Counted from the stretch's first letter, positions 40,571 through 52,818 are shown. The stretch is 64,000 bases of DNA from Symbiodinium sp. CCMP2592 (GCA_905221615.1 CAJNDT010006135.1:794501-858500), one strand, 5' to 3'. Notes: generated by a model from the letters alone, not told the origin. Numbers and translations: made by a program.

Positions 40571-41394
40571 TATGGCTTTTCAACCGATTGCTATAGTGAT
40601 CTACGCAGCTTTGCAGCAGGTTTGCGAAGGCTTGTAGGTCCACAAGGAGCTCAAGGTACGTCTCATTTTCGGAACGTACCCTTCTTGTTGTACCCCCACC
40701 CCAAGATCCACACAGTATGGCACTGTGTATCAACAGCCATTCAGACTATTCAAGATCGACCGAAAAACCCGAGTAGCAAGGGACGTCTTCGGTTTTCTGG
40801 CTAGACAGAGCTCCAGACATCTGGCACAGCCGCATTGAAACGTATGGATCTTTCATAAGAACATCTGGCTTCAGAACCCTCCAAAACCCCTCCAAAACCG
40901 TGACCCTATGCAGCACCCGTCCTCGACGAAATCAGGGCTTGCACCGGCGATGTATTCGGCAGCGGCCTCCTTCCCACGGCTTCTTTCCAAGAGTCTAAGG
41001 TTTGGGCATTTAAAGCTTTATGGCAAGCGGGCTTCAATTTCAGCGAAAGAAACGACAAAGATTCCACCGGCTTACGTCCCACATGTCTAGCCCATTCTAG
41101 CCCGAAGCAGGTACTATTTGTAGACTCTACCCCCAAGTAGGTAATGTTTGTATACTGAGAGTCCTAGCCAATGAAAGAAGAACCCCCAAACATCTAACAT
41201 GATGTGCATCCGAGAAGTAACCAAGGACACAACGCCATAGACCATGGATCAAAACAGAAGGCTAAAGACACGAACCCTTAACATCGCCAGCACACCGAAA
41301 CGAGGCAAAGAACAGAACGAGCCCCGCTATGGACCAATAAAGATGTCTGGCGATACGCATGAAAATATTGAAACACCTGACGAACACCTATAAA
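40571..41394. other. No convincing gene; one family R relative
   Basis: 41092-41168 resembles family R (CTAGCCCGAAGCAGGTACTA…TACTGAGAGTCC). Short frames on both strands are unsupported. Confidence 0.4.
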
Positions 41395-41655
41395 TGTAGA
41401 AATATGTATCCATTCATATATGCATATACATATGCATCCGTATAACTACACAATATACTACCTATGTTCAATAATACGAAGTTTATGAGCATATGCATAT
41501 AGATACACACAAACATACAACCTGCATACATATATATATATATATACACACACATGTAGGTGCATACATATGTATGCATTTATGTGTGCATGTGAATTTG
41601 TATGTGTGTATGCATGCATGAATGCATGCATGCTTGTATGTATTCATGTATATAG
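41395..41655. repeat. TA/CATG/TGCA microsatellite cluster
   Basis: Long alternating ATAC, ATGC and TATA runs. Confidence 0.9.
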
Positions 41656-42519
41656 TAGAACACAGCTTAAGGCCTAAATCCAAGTCGTAAACGCCATAAC
41701 ACCTGCTGCTAGTCGAGAAAACTCATGTTTCCTCTTCAAGACTCTCCTTTGGGATGCCGCCCCCGCAGTGTCCGGATCCCATAGTGCAGTCCTCTTTCGT
41801 GCATTGCGGGTTTAGGGCTTCGGGTTAGCGCTTTTTTTTGGAATTTAGGGTTTAGGGTACAGGGTTTAGGGTTTGGAGTTGCTTTCAGGATATCTGTCGT
41901 GTAAAGGTTCCTACAGATGTTAAGGCCCGGCACTCGTCGCTTGTACTTGGTTCATTCGTGAGTCATGAACGATGCCTGTTTGGACATGTGATTGCTTTGT
42001 TCGTATGTTTGTTTGTTTCTTTATTTGTTTGCTTGTTCGTGTGCTTGCTTTCATTGTCCTGTTTTGCGTGCGTGCAGTGTTGTGGGTTTGTTTGTGTATT
42101 TGCAGTGTTAATCGTTCTGTCCTGGTTTGCATAATTTCGGGTTTCTTGACTGAGGGCTTTCCTGGCTTCAGGCATTTTGGGGTCCAGCATTCTGTCGCTG
42201 CTGGTTTCTGTGCAGCTGGGCCCTAAACCCTTATTTGCAAGCTCTATAGGGTTTGGGCTACTGATGTCAGCTTAACATTCGCTCAAATCCTCACCCGCAG
42301 AACCCGGGTAATCCTGAATCCCAAACACTTAGAAGCTTGCAGCCCTCCATTAAGGATCCAAGAACCTCATAATCAAAAACTCTCTCTCCAAGGCTACTAA
42401 TAACGTGTATAACTCATGTCCGAAGCTGTCATAGGTGTCTATTTAGCAGGTCCTCTGGACCCAAAAACCCCTTCTTTAGAACCCTGAGAAGAACCCTAAG
42501 TAGTACTAGAGCTAATATA

Positions 42520-42642
42520 CCCTGACCTTCCAAAATCCCTTACAGTAATTACGGAATATACATACCGTTAGGTTATAGTAGAATCCCTAATATTATGATC
42601 CACGGTAAATTCCTTAATTTAGGGGATCTCGGAAGGTCCTGG
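42520..42642. mobile_element. Foldback element, family A (diverged)
   Basis: CCTGACCTTCCAAAATCCCTT and GGGGATCTCGGAAGGTCCTGG ends. Confidence 0.75.
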
Positions 42643-42695
42643 TATAAGTCCTTTCGACCCTAACGGCTGTGCAGACCCAGATCTCCGACAGCCCT

Positions 42696-42869
42696 CTCCC
42701 AAAGGGTCCTAAGCACCGATATGGTAGAATGTTGGGTTTAGGGTTTAGGGTTTGGGGTTTAGGGTTCAGGGTTTGGGGTTTAGGGTTGAGGGTTTAGGGT
42801 TTCATACTATACTAGGAATTATACATTATGATTTGGGGAAGTATCTCCCATACCAGTACCTGGGACCCT
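42696..42869. mobile_element. Family K element split by a telomere-like array
   Basis: The K sequence is intact on both sides. Where other copies read TGTAGGGTTTCC, this copy reads TGTTGGGTTTAGGG… and carries about 80 bp of TTTAGGG variants (42724-42808) before resuming. Confidence 0.85.
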
Positions 42870-42954
42870 CCGGGCGTGAAAACCCTCTGCCTTTCCGCAA
42901 ACCCTGGACGATTGGATCCAAGGGCTAGGGCTTGGGGTCAGGGCTGCTTTAAAA

Positions 42955-43341
42955 GTGTTTCAGAAGTGCTGCATCGTTTGTTGTCTTTGTTTAGACCCTG
43001 ATACAACAGCCAAAAAAGCACAAGAAGTTAAGGATCCAAGGTCCGAGCTAAGTTTCAGATGCCTGTTAAACCTCTCTGAACGAAACATGACCTCATCACA
43101 ACCAAAATCTGAGTCTCTAGATGCAGGTGTCCATGTCAAAGACCACGACGTCAACCTGCCAGCGGCAGCTACCAGTATAAACGGGAACGTGATGGCTTTC
43201 TTGGAGGGGTCTAGATTCAGTCTTGATACTACAGTTCTATCGCAGAGCCCTCTGGCTGCGCCAACCCCTATAAACCTTACGTCTGAAGCCGTAGGCTCGC
43301 GGTACACGAGCGGTTCGGTTTTGCACAGTAACAACTGATTG
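42955..43341 (+). CDS. Candidate small protein, 127 codons
   Basis: The frame starts with an early Cys-rich segment (CCIVCCLCLD), then becomes Ser/Thr/Asn-rich. The ATG-like start is really TTT-CAG context, so the start is uncertain; the stop is TGA. The opposite strand is also open over nearly the same span, which weakens the call. No family was recognised. Confidence 0.3.
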
Positions 43342-43491
43342 CAGGTGTCAGTGTGTAGTGTTTCCGGCTTAGGGTTACGATTGCAGTACTGAAGGATTGT
43401 GTCTGCGGGAGCACATGATCATTCGAGTCAGTTTCTTGGAGTTTCTGGCAATCTTCCATACTCCGACATCGGTGCAAAACCGACACTTACT

Positions 43492-43588
43492 TCCCCAATA
43501 AACCAGGGAAATAAATGATTAAACTTTCAGATTACGACTAAACCACAAGAAACCAAAAAGTGCAAAGGTTGGGTATTGGAAAACTAAG
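43492..43588 (+). repeat. Dispersed repeat, family S
   Basis: CCAATAAACCAGGGAAATAA… as at 33425. Confidence 0.75.
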
Positions 43589-43753
43589 AAAACCAACAGC
43601 AGGAGCTGGAATACCTGGTCTTCGATGTTCACTCAATTCTCTGGCCCTGGCTGGGCTCCCCTTTCTTAAGGAATAGACCTAGGGTTCCTTTAAAGGGGTC
43701 CGCGAGGGTTCCTTAGGGGGATCTGTAGCGGATCTTTCGGGCTTAGGGTTTAA

Positions 43754-44078
43754 AGGGTCCAAATACTCCTGTATTAGGGAATATATCCTTAAATTATGGG
43801 GGCCTTAATCTTTTGGTTGAAGGTATATTCCTTAATCAAGGGGTATTGGGATCTCTGGGTTAGAGGGGGAGGGTGGTTTAGGCCTTAGAACTGCTAAACA
43901 AAATCGGGACCGGAAACAAGTCCTAAAGATGCGGTAACTGAAGACAACCCTGTCTTGGAGGGTCAAAGGACTTAGTAAGTAGCCATTTTATAGAGTTATA
44001 AGTACCATCTTCCCAATTCGAACCTAGGGAACTTATAACTCTACTTCTAACCTAATTGCTAAGACAGCCTAAGACGGA
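43754..44078. mobile_element. Family J element and family B element
   Basis: J at 43754-43859 (…AAGGGGTATTGGGATCTCTG). B at 43954-44078 (CTTGGAGGGTCAAAGGACTT), diverged on the right. Confidence 0.75.
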
Positions 44079-44447
44079 GTGCATCTCGCTGTGATACTGA
44101 TCTCAACCGGACCCTAAATGCCAGAAGCCTAACATCCCTAAGGTGTACTGATCAGGGGCTTAGCAGGGTTTTAGCGTTTAGGCTTTGGGCAGGAAAAACT
44201 AATTAACCCTAGGCTTCCAGGGACCTTATTATTGGGTCCTTAAGGGGTCTAGGGCCCCAACTATATGGTCCTTGGAGGCCGTGGGAAACTGAACCCATGA
44301 TGCCGACCCTCTGCCTTGGTCGGTTCAGGTTTGAACCTTTACCACAACCCTCCCAACATACGCAAAGCCCCCAAAGACCTTAACCCCTAAGCCCCCCTAA
44401 ACGCTAAACCCCTAAACCTCTATACACCCTAAACACCCTGAAAAACC

Positions 44448-44738
44448 CTAAAACTGTTCGGCTACACAACACGGGTTGCCTGCATGCGTTGCGCAACATG
44501 CATGCCCCAAGCAATTGCAACGTCCAGTGGATTCAAATTCCTGAAATGCAAACCATGGGTCGTGATTGACAGCGGTGGCCAGGCTGCGGCTCTCGCTGAC
44601 CGTGGCCCCGGGAGCGAAGAACCTCGTGTACGAGGCCTTCTCGCCGCAGCACACGTGCCAGTTCAGAACGGCCCCGTCGCCGACCAGCTGGTGGACGCGA
44701 CCAACCGTGCCCGGAATTGCGATGGCCGCTGAAGACAA
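44448..44738 (-). CDS. Coding-like GC-rich segment
   Basis: A 96-codon frame with AIPGTVGRVHQLVGDGAVLN and SYTRFFAPGATVSESRSL, ending in a Cys-rich tail before TAG. It stays open upstream of 44738. All frames are fairly open because of high GC, so the frame choice rests on composition. No family was recognised. Confidence 0.35.
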   Translation of the reverse strand: MSSAAIAIPGTVGRVHQLVGDGAVLNWHVCCGEKASYTRFFAPGATVSESRSLATAVNHDPWFAFQEFESTGRCNCLGHACCATHAGNPCCVAEQF

Positions 44739-44789
44739 ACCAGAGCAATGCGGAGGCCTGACACGGATGTGACTCTATATCCTCCACGT

Positions 44790-46004
44790 GTCATGCTGTA
44801 AAGGCACACAAGTCTTTGCCTCAGGCATTTTCGTGCAGGAGATACCGGCGGCGCGATTTTCGTTATGTCTGGTCAAAACTTTGTCTTCCGAAACCACTTG
44901 CGAGCTCTTGCAAGCTTGACATCTTGGATTTCTGAATATTCTTGAAGACAATAGGATTTCTATTCACGAACCTATGTAGCCCTCGCGTGTAAACAGTGTA
45001 AACATGCAGTTGAAACTTGGACTGACAAGGGCCAATGCTTCTTCGTTGCCAACCTTTTTAGCCGCAAAGCTGTGGAGAAGTGGCCCGATGAGCAACGCGA
45101 TTCATTCAAAGGCCTGCGAGTGTCCTCTTGAACACGATGGCTAAACACATCCTAGTGTTGTGCCTGGCTTTGTTGCTGACTTCCATACTTCTGCAGTGGC
45201 TCCTGAGGGGAAGAATTCCTGCCTCGGGGCTGCACTTGCTTCTTAGGGCACATGGTTGTTTTTCTTTCTGGTGCGTCCAGTCCAAAGCAGTGGCTTCGAA
45301 AGAAGCGTCTGATATTAACATGTAAATCTCAAAACCCTGAGCCCTGTAAACCCGATAAGCGGGCTGCGGGCCTATCTAATGTTGACACGGCCTGTCCTGC
45401 TATCAGGATGCTACCATTTCTCTTCACATTTTCTTTTCTTCAGCCTTCCTAGTATAGCCCTTCGATCAAAGCCTAACGCCACTTCTGTCGTGCTTCGCGG
45501 GGTCACAAAGTAACACGTGATTTTGCCGAGTAGAGCCCCGGTCGTTAAGATCCATAGACTCGGCCCTGCGGACGCACGACGTGGACGGCATGTCTTTCCT
45601 CGAACGCCGCTGCACAAGCCGGGAGGCAAAATGACAGGACGCCTTCGAGCCGTGCGTCTACTTTCAGCTTTGGTCAGGTGACGCCTGTTTTCGTTACGAG
45701 GAAAACAGATAAGCGATGCACTGCAGTGCAGTTTTCCGCTGCTGACGTACGCACACGCCCGCACGTTCGAGTCGGGAATCCTCCGGCTCTTCAATAGACC
45801 CTAAACCCCAAAACCCCAAACCCTAAACCCCAACAGACCCTAAACCCTAACCACCCAAACCGTGAGGACCCTGGCCTCATGCATGCGCAGCCAGGCCAGA
45901 AAACGCCGTCCGTCCCGGGATGGCTGGAGGGAAGCGCTCGGATTGCGTTTGGGTTCCCTTTCAGGGTCCAAAAACGGTTCCCGCCCGGTTATTTACAGGT
46001 TCAA
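44790..46004. other. Less repetitive stretch, no supported gene
   Basis: A plus-strand frame at 45128-45325 begins with a hydrophobic Leu-rich segment (signal-like). A minus frame covers 45411-45794. Neither has splice or family support. CCCTAAA repeats occupy 45797-45855. Confidence 0.3.
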
Positions 46005-46119
46005 TATGGGAATTTCCGAAAATTAGGGGTACCTTATTTGGGGCTCCTTATAATATCAAGGATCCTCCTATTTAGGGTACTATATTAATATTAGGGTCCC
46101 CCATTTTCGGAAACTCCCA
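46005..46119. mobile_element. Foldback element, family G
   Basis: ATATGGGAATTTCCGAAAAT and ATTTTCGGAAACTCCCAAAT ends, with two small internal insertions (ATATC, ATTAAT). Confidence 0.85.
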
Positions 46120-46269
46120 AATGGGTTCCTACAAGGGTTGTACAATAAGAGTTTGTATAGCGGGCTTGGGGGTTTAAGATTCTTGGGGGAACCCTAATCC
46201 CTACTAAACCCCCATAGGCTAAAGCCCCTTTTGGCCTCCTATGATTAGGGTTTACAGGGTTTAAAGGAT

Positions 46270-46406
46270 TCTTGGAGGGTCGGGGGACTTAGTAACTGGT
46301 TATTTTAAGGACTTATAAGTACCATAACCCCAATTAGGGTCCCTTTTAGGGTACTTATAAGTCTACTTACTACCTACTTACTAAGTCCCTCGACCCTCCA
46401 AGTTGG
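46270..46406. mobile_element. Foldback element, family B
   Basis: CTTGGAGGGTCGGGGGACTT and its complement; closely similar to the copy at 3668. Confidence 0.9.
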
Positions 46407-46409
46407 TGT

Positions 46410-47171
46410 ATCGGGGCTACGGTTCCAGAGTTAGGGTTCCATTTGGGAGTGTCAGATCACGAAAAATGGTATGGAAGCCGATTTAGTAGAATCATATAAA
46501 GAACCAGAAATCCGCAAACAAGCGGGGCTCGTATTAATGTTTCAAAACCTATATAATGGCAATCAACAACTGTCGAAGGCAGGTCTGCTCGTACTCGGGG
46601 CCGACTCGCCGTGATCATGGACCCTGGGTTGCGGCTACATGCGGTCGGTCGGCATTGAGGCAAAGAGTCAGAGAAGGTTGTGCTGCTTATATGCGTGGCT
46701 CCTTTTCTCAACCTCCTGTAAAGACCCAAAACCCGAACTGTAAACACGAACACACAAAGAATTATGTAAACCCAACACACCAAACAAACCAGCCCCTAAA
46801 CCCAAAATAAAGCAAGAGAAAACAAAGAATACTAAAATCCCAAAGCCTGCAGCCCTAAACCAAGGAAACGCCCAAAAGGCCTCCACAATCTCGCGTGACG
46901 CCTCCTAGCAAAGAGCGTGCTGCAGATTCTGGTTTTCTGTTGTTTAGGGTTTAGGGTTTAGGATTTAGGGTTTAGGGTTTAAGGTTTAGGGCTCTGGGTC
47001 AATGAATAAGTCAAGGTTCCGCAGGGGTCTCTTGTGTGGGAATTGTCGGGGTTCTGGTTTCGGGCTCGGGTTATCGGACAGGGGCATAGACTGCGGTGCA
47101 ATGTAGTTAAAGCTGTGATGGCATCGTTAGATTCATCTTGGATTGTAGGCAGTGGTTAAGGCATGTTGAGG
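46410..47171. other. No supported gene; telomere-like block
   Basis: TTTAGGG repeats at 46941-46992. A less repetitive stretch at 46540-46740 has unsupported frames on both strands. Confidence 0.4.
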
Positions 47172-47314
47172 CTATTGGTATTGCCCTCCGTGTTTTCGGG
47201 CTTTAGCAGGATGGGCGGAAACTGATTCTTGCTCTACGTAGTGGCGCACCTGCGCCGGCAGGCCCCCCATGCCAAGTAGCCGAGAAACACCTGAGCACGA
47301 TGGTGTGACTGCGT
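47172..47314 (-). CDS. Candidate terminal exon
   Basis: After an acceptor-like ACGCAG|T the frame reads about 44 codons (GMGGLPAQVRHYVEQESVSA in the middle) to a TAG at 47172-47174. Composition is protein-like and GC-rich. No family was recognised. Confidence 0.35.
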
Positions 47315-47391
47315 TAGGGTTGCTTGGGTCAGGGGTTCAGGGCTTGTGAGGTTCAGGTTCAGATCTAAAGCCTATATCGAGCAGCTGAGGT

Positions 47392-47576
47392 CCCCAAATG
47401 GTCCTAGGTACTGCTATGGGGGATACTTCCCCAAATCTAGTAATTCCTAAAGTAGAGACCCCACTTTCTACCATGTTGGTACTTTGGACCCTTTGAGGTC
47501 AGATTTAGTCTCCCAAATTGTAAGATCCTTATGATAAGGACCCCAAAATAAGGTACCCCTAATTTTCGGAAACTCA
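47392..47576. mobile_element. Family K element and half family G element
   Basis: K at 47392-47503. G right half at 47512-47576 (AAGGTACCCCTAATTTTCGG). Confidence 0.8.
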
Positions 47577-47699
47577 AAACCCTTCTAGAGCCCTTTAGAG
47601 GAACCCTTATAGTACCCTTATAGATCCCTTTAAAGGAACCCTAGGGTATCGAGCAGTTGGGGTCAGATTGTGGGGTTAAGGTGTTGATATCTCTGGGAT

Positions 47700-48372
47700 G
47701 CCCAGTAACCTAGGAATAAAAAGGGCTCCCTTTTTGGCATTGGGTGACTTTATAAGGAGCCTAGGACTACAAAAAGGGATAAGGGTGCTGCTGCGTTTGG
47801 GAGTCGGGAGCGGGTTTGCAGCTTTACCCTGAGGCTCAAACTAGCCCAAATGCCCCCCCCCCCCCACACCCTGTAATAGTGGTGTAATAGGAATACAATA
47901 GGACCCTAATATAATCCTTATAGTCACTATGCAGGGTAAGGGGGGGGGGCCTTCTAAGGTATCCCTTGATATATGAGCCCTTAGACCCTTCTATACATAA
48001 TTTACATAACCCTAGACCCTTTACAGGAACCTTCTATTACAATTTACAAATGGGTCAGACCCAGATGATATATACAGTCCCAGTCTGCCCACAGCCACAG
48101 CTAACCTCCGACTCCGGGGTTGCTATGCTTGACCCTATGTATCCAGTTCACCCCAGCCCACTGCCAGATGGCATGGACCATTGCTGCCCTCGGATTGCAA
48201 CCGCACCCCTCCCCCCCCCACCCTGTAATAGTGGTGTAACAGGAATATAGCAGGACCCGAACATAATCCCTATAGTCACATCGCAGGGCAGGGGGGGGCC
48301 TTCTAAGGTATCCCTTGATTTATGAGCCCTAATTGGACCCTAATATAATCCTTATAGTCACTATTGCAGGAT
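47700..48372. mobile_element. Family Q element and family P cluster with C/G tracts
   Basis: A short Q copy lies at 47700-47790. P elements at 47850-47963 and 48207-48308 have terminal runs of 8-14 C and 8-10 G that can pair. A P fragment is at 48329-48372. The host repeat between them matches 9362-9575. Confidence 0.75.
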
Positions 48373-48859
48373 GGTTCAGCTTAGGCTTGAGGTTCCTTGA
48401 GGAGCTTTGGGCTTCTCTTCAGGGTGTAGGGGTCGAAGCACCCTGCTTTCTCGCCTATTCTACGGTGAGAAACCCATGAACAAGAACAAAGTAAGGCAAC
48501 CGACAAGCAAGGAACAAGCAAAACATGGAGGTTAAGATTTAAGATTAATGGTTTAAGCTTAATTATATAAGGGTTTAAGGTTTAAATACGACATGAAACC
48601 TAAACGGGTTTAACTAATGATAACATACCGTCACGGGGATCAATTTAATAGAATCTTAAGAGTCAGACCTTCGTCTGCTTTTTGGCTTACCCTCAGGGTT
48701 CAGGGTTGAAGGTTTAGCTGTTTAGGATGTAGGGTTTCTCCTTGGGAGGGTCCGGAGGGTCCTAAGTCCTAGCTATGGGGGTCCCAGGAATATGAAGACC
48801 CTTAGGGATGCAGGGGTTCTTTCTTCGGAATCACCATGACGATTTGGGAAAGTCCCCGC
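48373..48859. other. No convincing gene
   Basis: AT-rich tract at 48530-48600 and TTTAGGG-like text. Nothing was recognised. Confidence 0.4.
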
Positions 48860-48955
48860 TACCTACAGTCTCCATTGTAGTTCCTTTTTGGGGGTTAACC
48901 AATTCTATGGTTAGGATGCAGACCATAAACGGAACTACAATGGAGACTATAGGTA
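48860..48955. mobile_element. Foldback element, family F
   Basis: TACCTACAGTCTCCATTGTA and its complement. Confidence 0.85.
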
Positions 48956-49069
48956 GAACCGACCCGTAGGGCAGGTCTAGCGGCCGGTGGTGCAGCCGCA
49001 GTCGAACATCCTGGCAGCTCTGAAGGCTTGCTGCGAGCTTGCGGCCTTGGGCCCTCAACCCCCAAACCC

Positions 49070-49311
49070 TAAGGGTCCGAAGGACCCAGTAATTAGGTAC
49101 TCGGCTTTAGGATTGTGTAAATTGGGATTTTGGGGAGAGTACGATTATTGGGTACTTGGGCCGTTGGAGAAACGCAAACCCGAAGGCTCTTAGGACTTTC
49201 CCAGAAACTCCATGTAAAGTACCATTATGGAATTAGGCACCAAAAGACCATTCTTGTCATGGTTTGGGGGATCCAGTTCCATAGTGGTACAGATGTATTG
49301 AACTTCTAGGT
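49070..49311. mobile_element. Family X and family E elements
   Basis: X at 49070-49172 (GGGTCCGAAGGACCC… GGTACTTGGGCC). E at 49199-49311, with a mutated right end. Confidence 0.75.
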
Positions 49312-49477
49312 TTTGGACTATTCTGCGCCTTCGGAAAAGGCTCCCAGGTACCAGTTCAGACTCTTTGAGTAGTTGAGCTTGCAAGACTAGCTGTTTCAGT
49401 GATCCCTGTCCAAGCTGATCAGACTGAGTTTAGCCTCTAAACGAATTAGAAGATGAAATACCCGGCTACTCCATAAC

Positions 49478-49937
49478 CCTAGGGATCAAAATAACCCAAA
49501 AGCCTTACATAGTATCGTCTTTGGGCCCAAAAGCCTTAACATACGAGTCCTTAGATCCCTAGGGTGAAATCCAGATATCTTTGGGCCTCCGAGATGTCAG
49601 CTCCAATCTAGATCTCTGATGGATAATTACTTGCAGGGTCGGAAGACTTAGTAAGCAGGCAATAAGTAGAGTTATAAGTGCCCTAAGTGGGGTCTTAATC
49701 GGGGTTCTGGTACTTGTACTTCTATATTATATCTAAAACCGTAACTACTTTACCACTGGTTCCCCGGAATGCTTCCTTCTAATGGCTTACTCAGCTCTTT
49801 GTCTGGCGCAGAAATTACAGTGAAAGGGCTGCTCATCCGGCTCCGGCCCACACGTCTCTTCAGTCTGTTGGAGAGATTTATTGGGGATAATATAGGGGCT
49901 ACTATAGAGATCCATTCCCCCATTCCCTACTAAGCTC
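49478..49937. mobile_element. Families I, B and U
   Basis: I at 49478-49563. A diverged B at 49627-49770. A U relative at 49870-49937 ending CCCATTCCCTACTAA. Confidence 0.65.
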
Positions 49938-49939
49938 CA

Positions 49940-50907
49940 GGGAGTCTTCCTTCACGTTGTGTTTCGGCTCCTGCTGCCGCTGCTAGGCTTTCACAACTTG
50001 CACTTCTATCTCTGCCGGCTGGACCTGGGTTGTACCCGTGGGCTCCATAGTAGATCCTTTTTGGGATTGCCTTATAGGATCCTCTATATAGGCCACAAAA
50101 AGGAACTCTCTACAAATACCCAAACTCTGTACTGGAGCCCGAACCACGAGACCATGTTTCTCCTAAAGCCTGCAACCCCTAAACCGCACAAAACCCACAA
50201 CATGAAAGCTCTTCTACACCCTAAACCCTAAACCCCTAAACCCCTAGTCGGTCCTTCGGAGGACGGTGACCCAAGGCTGGGTTCCAGCCGCTTCGGCGCA
50301 GGATTCGGATTCGAGGATCTTCGGGGGATTAGGGGGTTTGGGCCTGGGTTTTGGGTAAACCTGGGGATCCCAAAACTTACCGCTTTAAGGGTTTTGACCC
50401 TCTAACAAAGGGGTCATAACCTACTGTTTTGAAGGGTTTGGAGTCATAGGAAGGTTTAAGGTGCAAACGGCCATGTACAACTTAGCCTAACGAGCTGGGA
50501 TCGTGCAGACTACAATCAAGGTCCAGGAGGGGATGTTGGCTCGGGAATTATGACGCCAGGTCCGCCGGAAGCTAATCATAGCTTTTCTTCACTTCGGGTT
50601 TCCTAAACCCTAAAAAAAATACATGCGACAATACTAGGCATCCTTATATGGTATATTTGCGGCTAAATTAGTCCTTAAGGATCAGGGTTACTGTAAGGGT
50701 CCCTTTAAGGGCTCCTTGATAAACAGAAATTGAAATATTAGCATTCCTTTAGGCTCCTTTAGGGGCTCCTTTAAGTCTTTAAGCGGTGTATAGGGGCCCT
50801 TACATGTAGGGTTCTGGGTTTCAGTGCTGGGCTCAATTCGGGTTTCGGAATCTAGCGTCTGACACTTTCAGGAATCTGGGTCGACACATGACACTGGCAT
50901 GTGAACA
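49940..50907. other. No supported gene
   Basis: It includes a CCCTAAA block at 50218-50250 and a GC-rich open stretch at 50247-50335 (plus) without further support. Repeated TTTAAGGG units lie at 50690-50800. Confidence 0.35.
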
Positions 50908-51093
50908 GCTGCTGAGCCGGAAGGATGCAAAGCGCTCCTCACCGAGAAAACTGAACTCTTTGTGTGGAGTCCGTGGATTTCAGGATTTCATGACACAAAT
51001 TCAGAGAAGACAAATGCATCCCCGGTAGACTCATCAAGGTCAGGCGGATCCAGTAAGGGCAAGAGTGTCGCGAAGCAAATCTCCAGAGACTAG
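50908..51093 (+). CDS. Candidate 3'-terminal exon
   Basis: After GTGAACAG| the frame reads 61 codons (ALLTEKTELFVWSPWISGF, then a Ser/Lys-rich tail) to TAG at 51091-51093. A second plus frame is also open over part of it. The Ser/Gly/Lys-rich end looks like a natural C-terminus. No family was recognised. Confidence 0.35.
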   Translation, partial: AAEPEGCKALLTEKTELFVWSPWISGFHDTNSEKTNASPVDSSRSGGSSKGKSVAKQISRD

Positions 51094-51099
51094 GGCATG

Positions 51100-51588
51100 C
51101 AAGCGCCCGACAATGGGGATGATAGGTTCGGGGTTTAATATCTAGGGGTTTTAGGCGCTTAGGCTGTGAGGGCTGAGGGCGCTTGGATGTTTGGGTCCGT
51201 ATTCTCGGAAACCTCCGCACAAGAGAATAAAGACCTGTTAAACCCTCCTGGGACCTTGACAAAACCGCAGAAACATCAAGCAAACTAAACTATCTTTTTA
51301 ATCCGATAAACCATACCTGGTCCTAGTTCTTTTTGTAGGGTCCCTGTAAGCCCGATGTTAGGGTTCATAGTAAGAACCTGCAAAAAAGGTAGGGTTTGGT
51401 AGGCTAAGGTACATAGAGAACCCTAAACCCTTAACCGGCCTACCCAAAACCCCTGTCTGAGACTTATGCCGAAGCTCGCTCCACGCTGCTGCGGCTTCCT
51501 GCCGGAACAGAAAGTTTAATAGAGTAACTACATTAGAATAGGGTTCCTTTAAAGAGTTCCTTAAAGGGGTATGATAGAATTCTAGAAT
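51100..51588. other. No convincing gene
   Basis: Degenerate TTTAGGG-like sequence and short unsupported frames. Confidence 0.4.
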
Positions 51589-51694
51589 TTCAGTGCCTTA
51601 ATAATCAGAATAGGGTTTTGGGGCCCATTATACTATAACTAAAATAAGGAACCCCCCACAATGGCATTGGTAATTATTTAGTGCTCTACAGTAG
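51589..51694. mobile_element. Foldback element, family N
   Basis: GTGCCTTAATAATCAGAATAG left end and AATTATTTAGTGCTC right end. Confidence 0.8.
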
Positions 51695-51825
51695 GGTTTA
51701 GGGAAACCCAGCCACCGGGGCGGAATAGCTCGGTAGGCTTAGTGTCCATGAGGGCTTAGGATTTCCCATCTGAGCTGTAGAGGCTAAGGGCTAGATTCGG
51801 CCAGTTCGGGGTGTTTCTCTACTAT

Positions 51826-52098
51826 ACGTACATACATACATACATACATATATATATATATATACACATCAGGGACCATATAACCCTTAAAAGTAGGGGC
51901 CCTTTCCCTTAAGGTGTCCTGTGGTATATTGCTTAAACCCTTTTAGGGCTCATATCGTCTTTGAGGTATGCCGGGAGGGTCAAGGGACTTGGTAAGCACT
52001 TATCTTAAAGAGTGTTAAAACCATAACCCCGAGAAGGATCCCACTTACGGGACTTTTAACCCTACTTAATACCTACTTACTAAGTCTTCCACCCCAGG
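51826..52098. mobile_element. Microsatellite and family B element
   Basis: CATACATA(TA)n at 51826-51865. A B element at 51974-52098 (GGGAGGGTCAAGGGACTTGG). Confidence 0.75.
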
Positions 52099-52099
52099 A

Positions 52100-52818
52100 T
52101 CTTTTTGGCGTAAGAAACCCTGAACCAAAAGAACGCATAACCGAACCCTGAAAGGTAAAAAGCCTGAAAGGCAACCTATATAGGCACTATAAGGATCTGC
52201 TTACGAAACCTTAAACCCCAAACCTTGTGACTTACAGTAACCCATAACGGAACCCTTAAAGACAACAACCCTGAAAAGGCACTTAGGTACTTTGGACCCA
52301 AGTCTTCTTGCTATGTCCCGGACCCTCCAAGCAGGAACCACCTATATCCCTTTTTGAACCCTTAGAGACCCCTTGAAAGGGAACCTAATTATGGAAGACC
52401 TGGTTTCCCCTTATAAGGGCTCTTATAGAATCCTTGTAGAACCCTTATAGATCCCTTGAAATGGAACCTAATTATAGAACCCCTGGGATTCTTTTTCAAA
52501 GATAGACCCTCCGGCGAAGGGGCACAGGGCCGAACCGGTAGGTTTCAGGCTCATGCTTGCGTTGCTTCTTGGAGGCTCGGGGGACTTAGAAAGTAGGGTA
52601 CCTTTAAGGAATCCTTTAAGTAAGGGTTTAGGGGTTTAGGAGGACTGCGGACATGAAACCACGGATTCTCAGTAGCTGAGATGTTCTCAGCCATATAATG
52701 AGTAATGAGAAATAGTAAGTAGCTAGTAAGTAGATTTATGAGGGCCCCAAGTGGGGTCCTAATTTGTGATTATAGTACACAACGCATCTACTTACTAAGT
52801 CTAGTTGGGCTCGAAGCT
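52100..52818. other. Fragmented repeats, no gene
   Basis: A stray B end at 52301-52333, a B element split by about 110 bp (52569-52805), and AACCCTTATAGATCCC-type repeats at 52340-52490. Confidence 0.5.
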
